This document shows positions 1-7,373 of a stretch of 24,702 nucleotides of DNA, in pieces; position 1 is the first letter of the stretch; the number at the start of each line of letters is the position of its first letter. A program made the position numbers and the translations under genes. This stretch comes from UBA2632 sp964452155 (lineage in GTDB: Bacteria; Bacteroidota; Bacteroidia; Bacteroidales; Dysgonomonadaceae). Location of the stretch: contig CAYVLC010000024.1 of NCBI GenBank assembly GCA_964452155.1, forward strand, positions 1-24,702, given 5' to 3'. The notes below the pieces were generated by a model. The model was not told the DNA's origin. It searched no databases and worked only from the letters and a program-made list of their open reading frames with translations.

Positions 1-257
1 TTGTTGTGCTGATCAAACAATATGTCTCTTCCTTCTAGTGCAGCTTCAGAAAGGTAGTAAATGAGCTCTTTTTGTTGAAGAGAAAGATCGTTGAATCCTG
101 GAACTTGATAACGAAGTATCTCAATGTCTGCAAATTTGTCTGCAGTGTACTCAAATGGGGCATCTTGCGACGATGGCTCATCTGTTCCTCCTTGTTGACT
201 ATTGGTGCATCCTACAAGCAAGAGAAGGGTTGATAGCATAAAAAAAAGTTTTTTCAT
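1..257 (-). CDS. Dipeptidyl-peptidase III-like (M49) lipoprotein, N-terminal part only
   Basis: Only the first 85 codons are inside the window; the gene continues past the left edge. The protein opens with a lipoprotein signal peptide: KK, a Leu-rich core, then a lipobox LVGC with the modified Cys at residue 17. A Gly/Ser/Asp-rich tether follows. The stretch from about residue 45 (LRYQVPGFNDLSLQQKEL, then YYLSEAALEGRDILFDQ) matches from memory the N-terminal region of Bacteroidales M49 proteins, which are zinc dipeptidyl-peptidase III homologues and are sometimes misannotated as dihydrofolate reductase. The zinc motif HExxGH would lie outside the window, so activity cannot be judged. Expected role: cleavage of dipeptides from short peptides at the cell envelope. 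The start ATG is the first in frame and gives a complete signal peptide. Confidence 0.75.
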   Translation of the reverse strand, partial: MKKLFFMLSTLLLLVGCTNSQQGGTDEPSSQDAPFEYTADKFADIEILRYQVPGFNDLSLQQKELIYYLSEAALEGRDILFDQHN

Positions 258-1229
258 TGTTCTATTATTTTTGTTTGACACAAAGATAATAAAAATGTGA
301 TTAATTGCAGATATAGTAGATTCATCTATCCCTTTTTCAAGAAAATCTTTTTTTCTGAAACGGGTTTCGCTATTCTTTCGAACTTATATGTATTACATCT
401 ACAAAAAAACTTGAAATGTAATTAATACCAATGTGTATCTCCATTATTATTAATGTATTATACTTGTTTAAGATAAAAATCTTTTCGTCAAGGTGGGGTT
501 TGAAGTTTATGTCATGAGAATTGAATCTGCAGAGGTGGATTTGACTTTCTTCCCATTAAAACCGAATCTACTGTGGTTAATCAGACTTTCATTTCAAGAA
601 GCACTAAATCTACGACGGTTAATTTGCCTTTTCACTCATAAAACTCAAATCTATGCTTGTTGATTTGACTTTTCATCTGATGATCGTTACATCTACGGCC
701 GTGAATTTGCCATTTATCTCTTGAAAATGTAATTTGCTGAGTTGTATCTGATTCTCATCTCATACTCGAAAATTCACCTAATAGGATTTGATATTTACCT
801 CATGACTGCCGAATCTACCGCTGTGAATTTGATTTCTGCTTAATAAAGCTGACTTTTGTTTAACAACTGCAACCTAAATGGAAAGAATTGTTTCGAATTG
901 TAAGATACTGGTGGTATAGGCATAGTGGTAGTAGTTTAGTATAAGGTCGCTTTTTATAAACACATAGCTTTACGGGTAATCCGAAAGGCCTCCAATGTTG
1001 TTCAATCTAAGGTTATTTACTTGCATGTGTGGTGTTTGTAAATTACTTTCAATTTGCAATTAGTCAAACACAACTTCATGATAATGAATATAGGTGTAAA
1101 GCATGGGCTTAGTTTATCTCTCGAGAGAATAATAACGATGGGTTTACTAGCTACCTCTTGCCCCTTTTTTTGCTATATATAGTTTGCAAAATCACCAATT
1201 ACATCCTATTAATACAATATATAATGTGC
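258..1229. other. Long intergenic region without a convincing gene
   Basis: Almost 1 kb carries no ORF with recognisable protein character on either strand. It holds the decayed tandem array listed separately (477-851) and a perfect 12-bp palindrome, TCTCTCGAGAGA, at 1117-1128. The rest is AT-rich with no repeat or RNA gene that I could identify. The left part (258-300) is the upstream region of the M49 lipoprotein gene. Confidence 0.6.
477..851. repeat. Decayed tandem array, about nine units of ~41 bp
   Basis: Units begin near 477, 523, 564, 606, 647, 689, 731, 770 and 811. Most steps are 41 or 42 bp; the first is 46, with an apparent insertion, and one is 39. The most conserved parts are AATCTAC at the unit start, GAATTTGACTTT in the middle and CATCTCATGAAA toward the end. 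Units differ at many positions, so this is an old degenerate minisatellite and not a recent expansion. No spacers lie between units, which excludes CRISPR. No open frame runs through it. Unit starts were aligned by eye; the fit of unit 731 and of the first unit is weakest. Confidence 0.7.
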
Positions 1230-1267
1230 AAAAATAACAGCACCTCTCTTTTCAGAAAGGTGCTGTT
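1230..1267 (-). terminator. Rho-independent terminator of the DUF4890 gene
   Basis: The arms AACAGCACCT (1236-1245) and AGGTGCTGTT (1258-1267) form a perfect 10-bp stem with a 12-nt loop. On the minus strand the hairpin is followed by T-A-TTTTT (plus-strand A run at 1230-1234). It sits 25 bp past the stop of the minus-strand gene. Confidence 0.85.
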
Positions 1268-1292
1268 AGTGTTAGTAAAGTAAGTGCTTTGT

Positions 1293-1742
1293 TTATCTGT
1301 AACGATAGCCTGGATTTCTTCTTCCAGCGCGGTTTGTGTCTCTTACATCTTGACGTAATTCATTCCATTTATCCGCTTTTTCTTTTCCGATAATCTTTAC
1401 AAGTTCTTCATGCTGAGCCTGCATCTCTTTTTCTCTCATGGCACGAAACTCTTCACGACGAGCGTCCCGATTTTGTGTTCCCGTTCCGCGTTGGCTTCTT
1501 TGTGCTGCAACTTGTTCTAGACGTTCTGCATCTTGTTTTTCGCACAATGTCTGTACTTGTGCAGTTTGTTCAGCTGTCAAGTCGAGTTCTTTAGCCATTA
1601 AATCGGCTCTTTCTTTAGGAGTCATCTTCATAATACGCTCCGATCGTCTGTTGTCGGTGTTTCTTCTGTTGTTGTTCTGAGCCGAAACTGACATGCTCAT
1701 TGTTAGCAAAAGTGTTGCTACTAAAAATAAATACTTTTTCAT
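1293..1742 (-). CDS. Small secreted DUF4890-family protein
   Basis: A 149-aa protein with a clear signal peptide (KKYLFLVATLLLTMSMSVSA, cleavage near residue 21). The mature part is very polar, helical and rich in Arg, Gln and Glu. It matches the DUF4890 family, small periplasmic proteins common in Bacteroidales. The segment MTPKERADLMAKELDLTAEQ followed by a second helical hairpin recalls the LTxxQ pattern of CpxP/Spy-type periplasmic chaperones. A periplasmic stress or chaperone role is therefore possible, but this is inference. The C-terminal tail is basic (RRNPGYRYR). The gene is single, with its own promoter-like site at 1784-1814 and a strong terminator directly downstream. Confidence 0.85.
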   Translation of the reverse strand: MKKYLFLVATLLLTMSMSVSAQNNNRRNTDNRRSERIMKMTPKERADLMAKELDLTAEQTAQVQTLCEKQDAERLEQVAAQRSQRGTGTQNRDARREEFRAMREKEMQAQHEELVKIIGKEKADKWNELRQDVRDTNRAGRRNPGYRYR

Positions 1743-1783
1743 ATTCTAATTGTTTTAAAGGGTTTGTACTATACTATTGAATC

Positions 1784-1814
1784 CAAATGTAGTGAATAGT
1801 TTAATGCAATGCAA
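1784..1814 (-). promoter_or_regulatory. Bacteroidota-type promoter of the DUF4890 gene
   Basis: On the minus strand TACATTTG (1791-1784) is a perfect match to the TAnnTTTG -7 element. A TTG (1814-1812) lies 20 nt further upstream, as expected for the -33 element. Transcription would begin about 35 nt before the start codon. Confidence 0.6.
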
Positions 1815-2152
1815 GTATTTGTGTGTTTGTTATGGTCTAATAATCAGTTCTGTACATGTTTTTGTAGAGCAGTTTGAGGCATTCGTGGAGCAGACTCTTC
1901 GTTTCGTCTATAAATAGATGGTGTCTATCTATTTCAAACTTTTTGTGCAAATTTTCATTGTTTTTCTCCAATTATCTTTCATTTCTTGTTGTAATGGCAT
2001 TTACCTTTTGTGTTTCTAGGCTATTTCAAAGTATAAATATTGCACCAGTTTTAGTGAGTATTTGTTTTAAGAGGCTTATTCTAAATAGAGCATTTGCATG
2101 GTCAGATTGTTATATTTGCATTGAAAATTATACTTAGGTCATTTATAATAGT

Positions 2153-2160
2153 TACTTTTG
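2153..2160 (+). promoter_or_regulatory. Candidate -7 element upstream of folB
   Basis: TACTTTTG matches TAnnTTTG perfectly and would place the transcript start about 18 nt before the folB ATG. No good -33 TTTG is seen at the usual distance. TATATTTG at 2111-2118 is an alternative, with TTTG at 2093-2096 but a short 14-nt spacer. Confidence 0.4.
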
Positions 2161-2184
2161 GAATAGAATACAAATAAATAGAGA

Positions 2185-2538
2185 ATGAAAACAAGTATTA
2201 AACTCCACGATATGCAATTTTATGCTTATCATGGCGTGTTGGAGCAAGAGACAAAAGTTGGCAACAACTTTGTGGTAAATATTTGCATAACGGCAGATTT
2301 GTTGCGTGCATGCAAAACCGACAATGTGGATGATACTATTAGCTATGCCCATGTTTTCGAGTTGGTGAAAAAAGAAATGGAGCAGCCTTCTAAATTGTTG
2401 GAGCATGTGGCTATGCGCATTTATAAATCTATTCAGATAGCATTTCCTCAAATATTATCCCTAGAAGTGCGTTTAGCAAAAAACAATCCACCTATACAAG
2501 GCGAGGTAAAATATGCCGAGGTGATAATAAGCCAATAA
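2185..2538 (+). CDS. folB: Dihydroneopterin aldolase
   Basis: 117 aa, the usual length for FolB. The enzyme converts 7,8-dihydroneopterin to 6-hydroxymethyl-7,8-dihydropterin plus glycolaldehyde in cytoplasmic folate synthesis. Visible family marks are FYAYHGVLEQE near residues 12-22 (the YHGV..E substrate region), LLEHVAMRI in the middle, and VRLAKNNPPI near residues 95-105, which carries the conserved Lys before the PP/PI pair. The single-domain protein should assemble as an octamer like its homologues. No Shine-Dalgarno is present, as is normal here. The gene is followed 89 bp later by lptB, which seems to have its own promoter. Confidence 0.93.
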   Translation: MKTSIKLHDMQFYAYHGVLEQETKVGNNFVVNICITADLLRACKTDNVDDTISYAHVFELVKKEMEQPSKLLEHVAMRIYKSIQIAFPQILSLEVRLAKNNPPIQGEVKYAEVIISQ

Positions 2539-2601
2539 CATTCATTTTCATTTCTACAGAAGTTCTTAGAGTGAAATGATATTCTACTCTTTTAGATTTT
2601 G

Positions 2602-2609
2602 TATCTTTG
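2602..2609 (+). promoter_or_regulatory. -7 element of lptB, which decides the lptB start
   Basis: TATCTTTG is a perfect TAnnTTTG match, identical to the element in front of rpsF. It includes the TTG at 2607 that opens the longest reading frame, so that TTG cannot be translated from this promoter. The transcript would begin near 2616 and the first in-frame ATG is 2628, giving a leader of about 12 nt. Confidence 0.6.
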
Positions 2610-2627
2610 CATAAATATTGGAAACAG

Positions 2628-3461
2628 ATGAACAACAAACTATTAGATAACAACATCAATAACGAACAATCAGAGCCAACGGACAGCATTGTCGCCGATG
2701 CACCAAAAGTGCAAGAGCACTTGGTGCTCCGTACAGAAAATTTGGTGAAGAAGTATGGCAAACGTACTGTGGTGAGTCATGTTTCTATAGATGTAAAGCA
2801 GGGAGAAATTGTAGGATTGCTCGGCCCAAATGGAGCTGGCAAAACTACCACTTTTTATATGGCTGTAGGATTGATTGTGCCCAACGAAGGACAAATCTTT
2901 TTGGGTGAGCAAAACATCACAAAGTTTCCTGTGTATAAGCGTGCACAATACGGAATTGGCTATTTGGCACAAGAGGCATCTATTTTTCGTAAAATGTCGG
3001 TAGAAGACAATATCCTTTCGGTGCTCGAAATGACCAATAAAAACCGTGATGAACAACACGAAAAGATGGAGAGCCTTATTGATGAGTTTGGTCTGCACAA
3101 AGTACGCAAAAACCTTGGCGACCAACTATCTGGAGGCGAGAGGCGACGGTCAGAAATAGCCCGTTGTTTGGCCATCGATCCAAAGTTTATTATGCTCGAT
3201 GAGCCCTTTGCAGGTGTTGACCCTATTGCCGTGCAAGACATTCAATCTATTGTGGCCCAATTGAAATACCGCAACATTGGTATCTTGATTACCGACCACA
3301 ATGTGAACGAAACATTGAGTATTACAGATAGGGCCTACTTGCTGTTTGAAGGGAAAGTGTTGTTTCAGGGCACTGCACAAGAGTTGGCAGCCAACGAAGT
3401 GGTGCGCGAGAAATATCTCGGAAAAGATTTCGAATTGAAACGGAAGAATTTTGATATTTAA
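2628..3461 (+). CDS. lptB: LPS export ABC transporter ATP-binding protein LptB
   Basis: 277 aa from ATG 2628; a TTG seven codons upstream is rejected because it lies inside the likely promoter. LptB is the cytoplasmic ATPase that powers the LptB2FG complex, which extracts LPS from the inner membrane. Seen: Walker A GPNGAGKT (66-73), Q-loop Gln115 in YLAQEASIF, signature LSGGE (168-172) followed by RRRSEIAR, Walker B FIMLDE (187-192) with PFAGVDP, and H-loop His224 in ITDHN. The YLAQEASIFRKMSVEDNI and LSGGERRR wording is characteristic of LptB among ABC ATPases. It has an extra N-terminal tail of about 33 polar, Asn-rich residues before the ABC domain, a common Bacteroidales variation. LptF/G are not in the window. 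Confidence 0.93.
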   Translation: MNNKLLDNNINNEQSEPTDSIVADAPKVQEHLVLRTENLVKKYGKRTVVSHVSIDVKQGEIVGLLGPNGAGKTTTFYMAVGLIVPNEGQIFLGEQNITKFPVYKRAQYGIGYLAQEASIFRKMSVEDNILSVLEMTNKNRDEQHEKMESLIDEFGLHKVRKNLGDQLSGGERRRSEIARCLAIDPKFIMLDEPFAGVDPIAVQDIQSIVAQLKYRNIGILITDHNVNETLSITDRAYLLFEGKVLFQGTAQELAANEVVREKYLGKDFELKRKNFDI

Positions 3462-3473
3462 GTAACTGTAAAT

Positions 3474-3899
3474 ATGGCCCGATTGCTTGCAATAGATTAT
3501 GGACGAAAACGTTCGGGTATTGCAGTGAGCGATACGTTGCAAATTATTGCCAACGGGCTCACTACGGTGCCATCGCATACTATAATCAGTTTTTTGAAAG
3601 AATATGTTGCAAAAGAGCCTGTTGAACTAATTATTATTGGCCTACCACGACAAATGAATTACGAAGAGTCTGAAAGTATGCAATACATTAAACCATTTGT
3701 GAAAAAATTGCAGAAGGAAATCCCTGATATTCCTGTGGAATATTTCGACGAGCGTTTCACCTCGCAAATGGCTCATCAAACCATGATTGATGGTGGGTTG
3801 AAGAAAAAACAACGTCAAAATAAAGCATTGGTCGATGAGATAAGTGCTACTATCATATTGCAAGGATATATGGAAGGCAGACGAATGAGTTTATCTTAA
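3474..3899 (+). CDS. ruvX: Holliday junction resolvase-like pre-16S rRNA nuclease (YqgF/RuvX)
   Basis: 141 aa, the family's usual size. The RNase H-like fold is shown by LLAIDYGRKRSGIAVSD (residues 4-20, with the first catalytic Asp), IIIGLPRQMN near residue 53, VEYFDERFTSQMA in the middle (catalytic Glu region) and KALVDEISATIILQGYM at the end (last catalytic Asp). YqgF proteins complete the 5' end of 16S rRNA; a junction resolvase role has also been proposed. The gene starts 12 bp after lptB and is followed 54 bp later by def. The ruvX-def pair is common in Bacteroidales, so lptB-ruvX-def probably forms one transcript. Confidence 0.92.
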   Translation: MARLLAIDYGRKRSGIAVSDTLQIIANGLTTVPSHTIISFLKEYVAKEPVELIIIGLPRQMNYEESESMQYIKPFVKKLQKEIPDIPVEYFDERFTSQMAHQTMIDGGLKKKQRQNKALVDEISATIILQGYMEGRRMSLS

Positions 3900-3953
3900 A
3901 GCGCACAAAAAACAAACATATACAGAAAAGCAAAAACGAACTATTATTATATT

Positions 3954-4508
3954 ATGATTTTACCTATATACATATACGGACACCCCATACTGAGAAAAGT
4001 AACAAAAGACATTAACGCATCTTATCCCAACCTGAAAGAGTTAATAGACAACATGTACGAAACTATGTACAACGCCGACGGAGTAGGCCTTGCCGGACCA
4101 CAAGTAGGTCTCGAAGATCGTATTTTTGTAATAGACCTTTCTCCACTAGCCGATGAGGAGAATCCACAATACAAAGATCTGAAAAAAGCATTTATCAATG
4201 CGCGCATCACCAATCGCAGTGGCGAAATTGCGTCAACCGAAGAAGGCTGCTTGAGTATTCCTGGCGTCCACGAAAGTGTGCCCCGCCAAGACCAAATAGA
4301 AATTGAGTACCTCGATGAGAACCTGCAACCACATAGCGAAACCTACACTGGCTTTACAGCACGTGTTATCCAACACGAATATGACCACATAGATGGTATT
4401 TTGTTTGTCGATCATATATCTGCTATTCGCAAACGATTAATAAAATCGAAATTGACCAATATGACTAAGGGGAAGGTGAGCTGTCATTATAGGGTGAGGG
4501 TGGCGTGA
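3954..4508 (+). CDS. def: Peptide deformylase
   Basis: 184 aa. The enzyme removes the N-formyl group from nascent proteins, using a metal ion. All three signature motifs are intact: GVGLAGPQVG (43-52), EEGCLSIPGV (metal-binding Cys99) and QHEYDHIDG (metal-binding His141 and His145, catalytic Glu142). The start ATG is the only one that keeps the whole N-terminal part (ILPIYIYGHPILRKV). The gene ends the plus-strand group and faces the TonB receptor gene. No classic terminator with a T tract follows, but the gap contains two palindromic repeats. Confidence 0.95.
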   Translation: MILPIYIYGHPILRKVTKDINASYPNLKELIDNMYETMYNADGVGLAGPQVGLEDRIFVIDLSPLADEENPQYKDLKKAFINARITNRSGEIASTEEGCLSIPGVHESVPRQDQIEIEYLDENLQPHSETYTGFTARVIQHEYDHIDGILFVDHISAIRKRLIKSKLTNMTKGKVSCHYRVRVA

Positions 4509-4527
4509 TTAATTCTCCCCGTTTTTT

Positions 4528-4580
4528 CATTTTCCAAATTCCCCTCCCGTTCAGGGGTGCCTTTAGGGCGGGGTGGTGAT
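4528..4580. repeat. GC-rich dispersed-type palindromic repeat
   Basis: This stretch contains CCCCTCCCGTTCAGGGGTG followed by AGGGCGGGGTGGTG, and is much richer in G and C than its surroundings. It resembles a class of intergenic palindromic repeats I associate with Bacteroidota genomes (CCCCTCC...GGAGGGGTGG...GGGGTGGT). The link is from memory and other copies cannot be checked here. Confidence 0.4.
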
Positions 4581-4585
4581 GAGAG

Positions 4586-4613
4586 AGAGAGACGCAAAGC
4601 ATGGCGTCTCTCT
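4586..4613. repeat. Perfect hairpin between convergent genes
   Basis: AGAGAGACGC (4586-4595) and GCGTCTCTCT (4604-4613) form a perfect 10-bp stem with an 8-nt loop. It lies between the 3' ends of def and the receptor gene but has no T run on either side, so it is a poor intrinsic terminator. A related GAGAGACGCAA hairpin occurs at 24169-24192, downstream of another gene end, which suggests a dispersed element. Confidence 0.65.
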
Positions 4614-4661
4614 ACGATTGCCGATTCAAAGATAGGCTATTTCATTTAAAATCGCCCTCCC

Positions 4662-7076
4662 TTAAAATCTAAACTGATAGCCAACTCTTACCACTTGCGT
4701 CTCATAATAATCGTCAGACCTCAGATTAAACGATGTGCCCTCAATCTCATACCGCATAACAAGGGTATTCAGAATATCGCTGGCGTTTATAAATATTTCC
4801 CCTTTGCCATTCTGTATTGTTTTAGTTATTCCTGCATCGATAGAGTAACGAGCAAGAATTTTTCCTTGCGGAATAATATCTGGAGCAAGGTATATGCCTG
4901 TTATCTGTAGCTCGGTGTCTTTTAGTATTTTAGCAATAATGTTGAGCTTAGCATTTCCAGCTATAATGTTTTGCTTCGCACCAGTAAATGAAACATTATT
5001 TGGATATGCATTTACAATCTTAAACGCACCAATGCTGTTTCTGTAAACATTACCATTGGCGTTAAGTCTTACTTTGCGTCCCAATTGTTGGTTAAGCACC
5101 AATTCTATCCCAGTGTTTTGTCCCTTATCTGCATTCTGATATACTTCCGCCAGAAGGTTTGAGGCAGGCACTTCGGTTATAATCTTGGTTAGAATATCGG
5201 TTGACATTCTGTGGTAGGCTGCATTGAAGAGGTAGCCACCATTCCACGATTGTCTAAAACCCAATTCAACCGACTGCGTAAACTGTGGTTGTAGGTTGGG
5301 ATTTCCCATAGCGAGTATTTCGGGACTTGCATAGGAGGGGAAAGTTCTTAGTTGTTTTTCCTCTGGTCTATCTACACGTCTATTATAAAATACCGATACT
5401 CTGCTATTGTCGCTAATTATCCAAGTAGCTCGTACACTTGGGAATGGGTCAATATAATCAAACCCCGTGCTACTGTAAACACTGTGGTTGGGATCAACCA
5501 AATAGTCAACATTGGCATACTCCAAGCGAAGACCTGCCTCAAGTTCAAACTTTTTATGCTCATAAATATATGTTCCATATACTGCCGAAAGCCACTCTCT
5601 GTACTCTGCACTGCCTGCAAGACCTGGGTCGAGTATCGAATTAGAGCCTGGCTTAAAGTAGATATCATTGGGGAAATTTCGTGTGCGTTGTTTTGTCCCC
5701 ACCTCAAGCCTTCCTGTTTTTAACGGTTTTGAGTAATCAAAAGTAAGGTCAAAAATGTGTTCATCGGCTATTAAGCCTGTAGTGTCTGTTCCTATTGTAG
5801 TGGGGTTGTACAAGTTGTTGGTGAAATTGAACACCTCGTCCTTGCGTCGGAACGAATAGTTGAACGACGAAGTGAGACTATGACCAGGTTGATTGAACGA
5901 ATGCTTGTGCGTAATGGTAGCAAATAGGGTTTGATTTACTTCGTTTTCATAATATTGCCATAGTCGCAGTCTGTTTCCATCGATATTGTCGTAGGGTATA
6001 TCTCCGAGGTCGGTATATTCTCGATAGTTGAATAGTGCAGAGAAGGTAAATGTATTCCTCTTATTCGGATTATAGTCTATACCAGCTTTGATGTTATATA
6101 TAGGCTGCGTTCTGTTTTCAAGAAATTGCTGATTCACCTTTTCTCCATTGTCGTAAGTCCGCAGGGTAAATTCATTTTTCATCATTTGCTTGTGATACAG
6201 CATGTCTGCTTGAACAAAGAAGTTTGTTTTCTCCTGCTTATAGTTGGCTGATAACGAAGGGTTCACTTTTGGCGTAAAACTATACTGTTTTCGGATACCA
6301 TCAAGATTGGGTTCTTTTTCTGCCAATGCCCCAGCTCCAAGGGTAATACCAGCCTTACCGTTCCATCCAAACTCTTGTTCTTTTTTGAACACAATATTAA
6401 TAATACCAGCCATTCCGCTCGCATCATATTTTGCCGATGGGTTGTTGATAATCTCGACTGTCCCAATTGCAGATGCTGGTATGTTATCGAGGCCCGATTG
6501 TGAGCCAATGCCAGTTATAGCGGTCTGTTTACCGTCAATCAGGATGGTTACTTTATCGCTTCCACGTAGGAATATTTTACCATCTCTATCGATGGTAACA
6601 CCAGGTAGGTTTTGCATAACTTGCAAAACTGAACCACCTTGCTGGCTAATGTTATCTTCTATAGCAAACGTCTTTTTATCCATTGCCGATGCAACTTCCA
6701 TCCTTGTGGCTGTAACAGTAAGTTCATCTAGTTGGGTTGCAGACTCTACCAGAGAGATGGTTCCTAAATTGAGATAATTATTCAATCTGCCAACATGAAA
6801 AGGTATTGTTTGCTCAGTAAAGCCCATAAACGACACCTTTACTAAATAGTCGCCTGTGCTGAGACCATCAATAGTAAAGATGCCTTTTTCATTGGTAATT
6901 GTTCCCGTCAGAAACGTATTGTCACTATCAGTAACAACTATATTTACGTAGGGCAACAGTTCTTTTGATTGCTCATGGCGCACTACACCCGATACCACAG
7001 CATTGTTTATTTGTGCAAATGTAGTATTGAAAGATATGATGAGAATGAATAGAATGAATAGTTTCTTTAACTGCAT
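4662..7076 (-). CDS. TonB-dependent receptor-like outer-membrane beta-barrel protein
   Basis: 804 aa. A signal peptide (KKLFILFILIISFNTTFA, cleavage near residue 21) is followed by a carboxypeptidase-regulatory-like domain (about 27-115: VSGVVRHEQSKELLPYVNIVV, GIFTIDGLSTGDYLVKVSF). A plug domain follows (about 120-235: LTVTATRMEV, VLQVMQNLPGVTIDRDGKIFL, ILIDGK, IPASAIGTVEIINNPSAKYDA, GMAGIINI). The rest is a long barrel rich in alternating aromatics, ending in Phe (GYQFRF), as outer-membrane proteins do. The barrel matches the 'outer membrane beta-barrel family protein' type (OMP_b-brl_3), which differs from SusC. No SusD partner is adjacent, so a glycan-uptake role is not supported; the substrate is unknown. 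It is transcribed alone, with a -7 element at 7112-7119. Confidence 0.9.
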   Translation of the reverse strand: MQLKKLFILFILIISFNTTFAQINNAVVSGVVRHEQSKELLPYVNIVVTDSDNTFLTGTITNEKGIFTIDGLSTGDYLVKVSFMGFTEQTIPFHVGRLNNYLNLGTISLVESATQLDELTVTATRMEVASAMDKKTFAIEDNISQQGGSVLQVMQNLPGVTIDRDGKIFLRGSDKVTILIDGKQTAITGIGSQSGLDNIPASAIGTVEIINNPSAKYDASGMAGIINIVFKKEQEFGWNGKAGITLGAGALAEKEPNLDGIRKQYSFTPKVNPSLSANYKQEKTNFFVQADMLYHKQMMKNEFTLRTYDNGEKVNQQFLENRTQPIYNIKAGIDYNPNKRNTFTFSALFNYREYTDLGDIPYDNIDGNRLRLWQYYENEVNQTLFATITHKHSFNQPGHSLTSSFNYSFRRKDEVFNFTNNLYNPTTIGTDTTGLIADEHIFDLTFDYSKPLKTGRLEVGTKQRTRNFPNDIYFKPGSNSILDPGLAGSAEYREWLSAVYGTYIYEHKKFELEAGLRLEYANVDYLVDPNHSVYSSTGFDYIDPFPSVRATWIISDNSRVSVFYNRRVDRPEEKQLRTFPSYASPEILAMGNPNLQPQFTQSVELGFRQSWNGGYLFNAAYHRMSTDILTKIITEVPASNLLAEVYQNADKGQNTGIELVLNQQLGRKVRLNANGNVYRNSIGAFKIVNAYPNNVSFTGAKQNIIAGNAKLNIIAKILKDTELQITGIYLAPDIIPQGKILARYSIDAGITKTIQNGKGEIFINASDILNTLVMRYEIEGTSFNLRSDDYYETQVVRVGYQFRF

Positions 7077-7111
7077 GTTGTTTTATTTCAATTGATTTGT
7101 GTGTGACTAAA

Positions 7112-7119
7112 CAAATCTA
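7112..7119 (-). promoter_or_regulatory. Candidate -7 element of the receptor gene
   Basis: TAGATTTG on the minus strand matches TAnnTTTG perfectly, about 36 nt before the start codon. No -33 TTTG is evident at the standard distance, so the site may need an activator or be chance. Confidence 0.4.
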
Positions 7120-7286
7120 TGAAAGAAAGGTTTATCTATTGTTATTAAGATGGTTTATATGATTGTCCTAAAGGTATATATATAACAGACGGTATGTTTT
7201 CTCATATCACTTCATAACATCAATATAGAGGTGCAGAGTACAACATCTTGTACCTACATAAAGTTGGTTGCTTTATCACCTACAAT

Positions 7287-7335
7287 CAATAAAAGACCAA
7301 ATTCTATACACATTACTTTGTACATGGAATTTGGT
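7287..7335 (-). terminator. Probable terminator of the DUF3843-like gene
   Basis: ACCAAATTC (7296-7304) and GAATTTGGT (7327-7335) form a perfect 9-bp stem with a 22-nt loop. On the minus strand it is followed by CTTTTATTG. The AT-rich stem and long loop make it weaker than the others in this window. Confidence 0.5.
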
Positions 7336-7373
7336 GTTTATTAAAACTTTGGTTATTACTTTTCTAGTAAACC

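Larger units (their letters stand above)
1743..2184. other. Intergenic region between divergent genes (DUF4890 / folB)
   Basis: The region is AT-rich. Apart from the promoter-like sites at 1784-1814 and 2153-2160, and another TATATTTG match at 2111-2118, I see nothing in it. An open frame at 1874-2137 (87 codons) is low-complexity, Phe/Ser/Cys-rich translation of AT-rich DNA and is not taken as a gene. Confidence 0.5.

Noticed and set aside
1117..1128. Palindrome TCTCTCGAGAGA as an operator
   Set aside because: It lies over 100 bp from the nearest gene end, without a promoter beside it; a 12-bp palindrome alone is weak evidence.
1874..2137. Small 87-codon open frame upstream of folB
   Set aside because: Phe/Ser/Cys-rich low-complexity translation of AT-rich intergenic DNA, with no family likeness; it also contains a promoter-like match near its end.
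2670..3125. 151-codon open frame antisense to lptB
   Set aside because: It is a shadow of the conserved ABC ATPase, without any recognisable motif.
6244..6777. 177-codon open frame on the plus strand
   Set aside because: It lies fully inside the receptor gene on the other strand, opposite the conserved plug domain, and has no protein-family likeness.
4662..7076. SusC-type glycan importer and polysaccharide utilisation locus
   Set aside because: No SusD gene, no glycoside hydrolase and no sensor regulator are adjacent, and the barrel resembles the non-SusC outer-membrane beta-barrel family.
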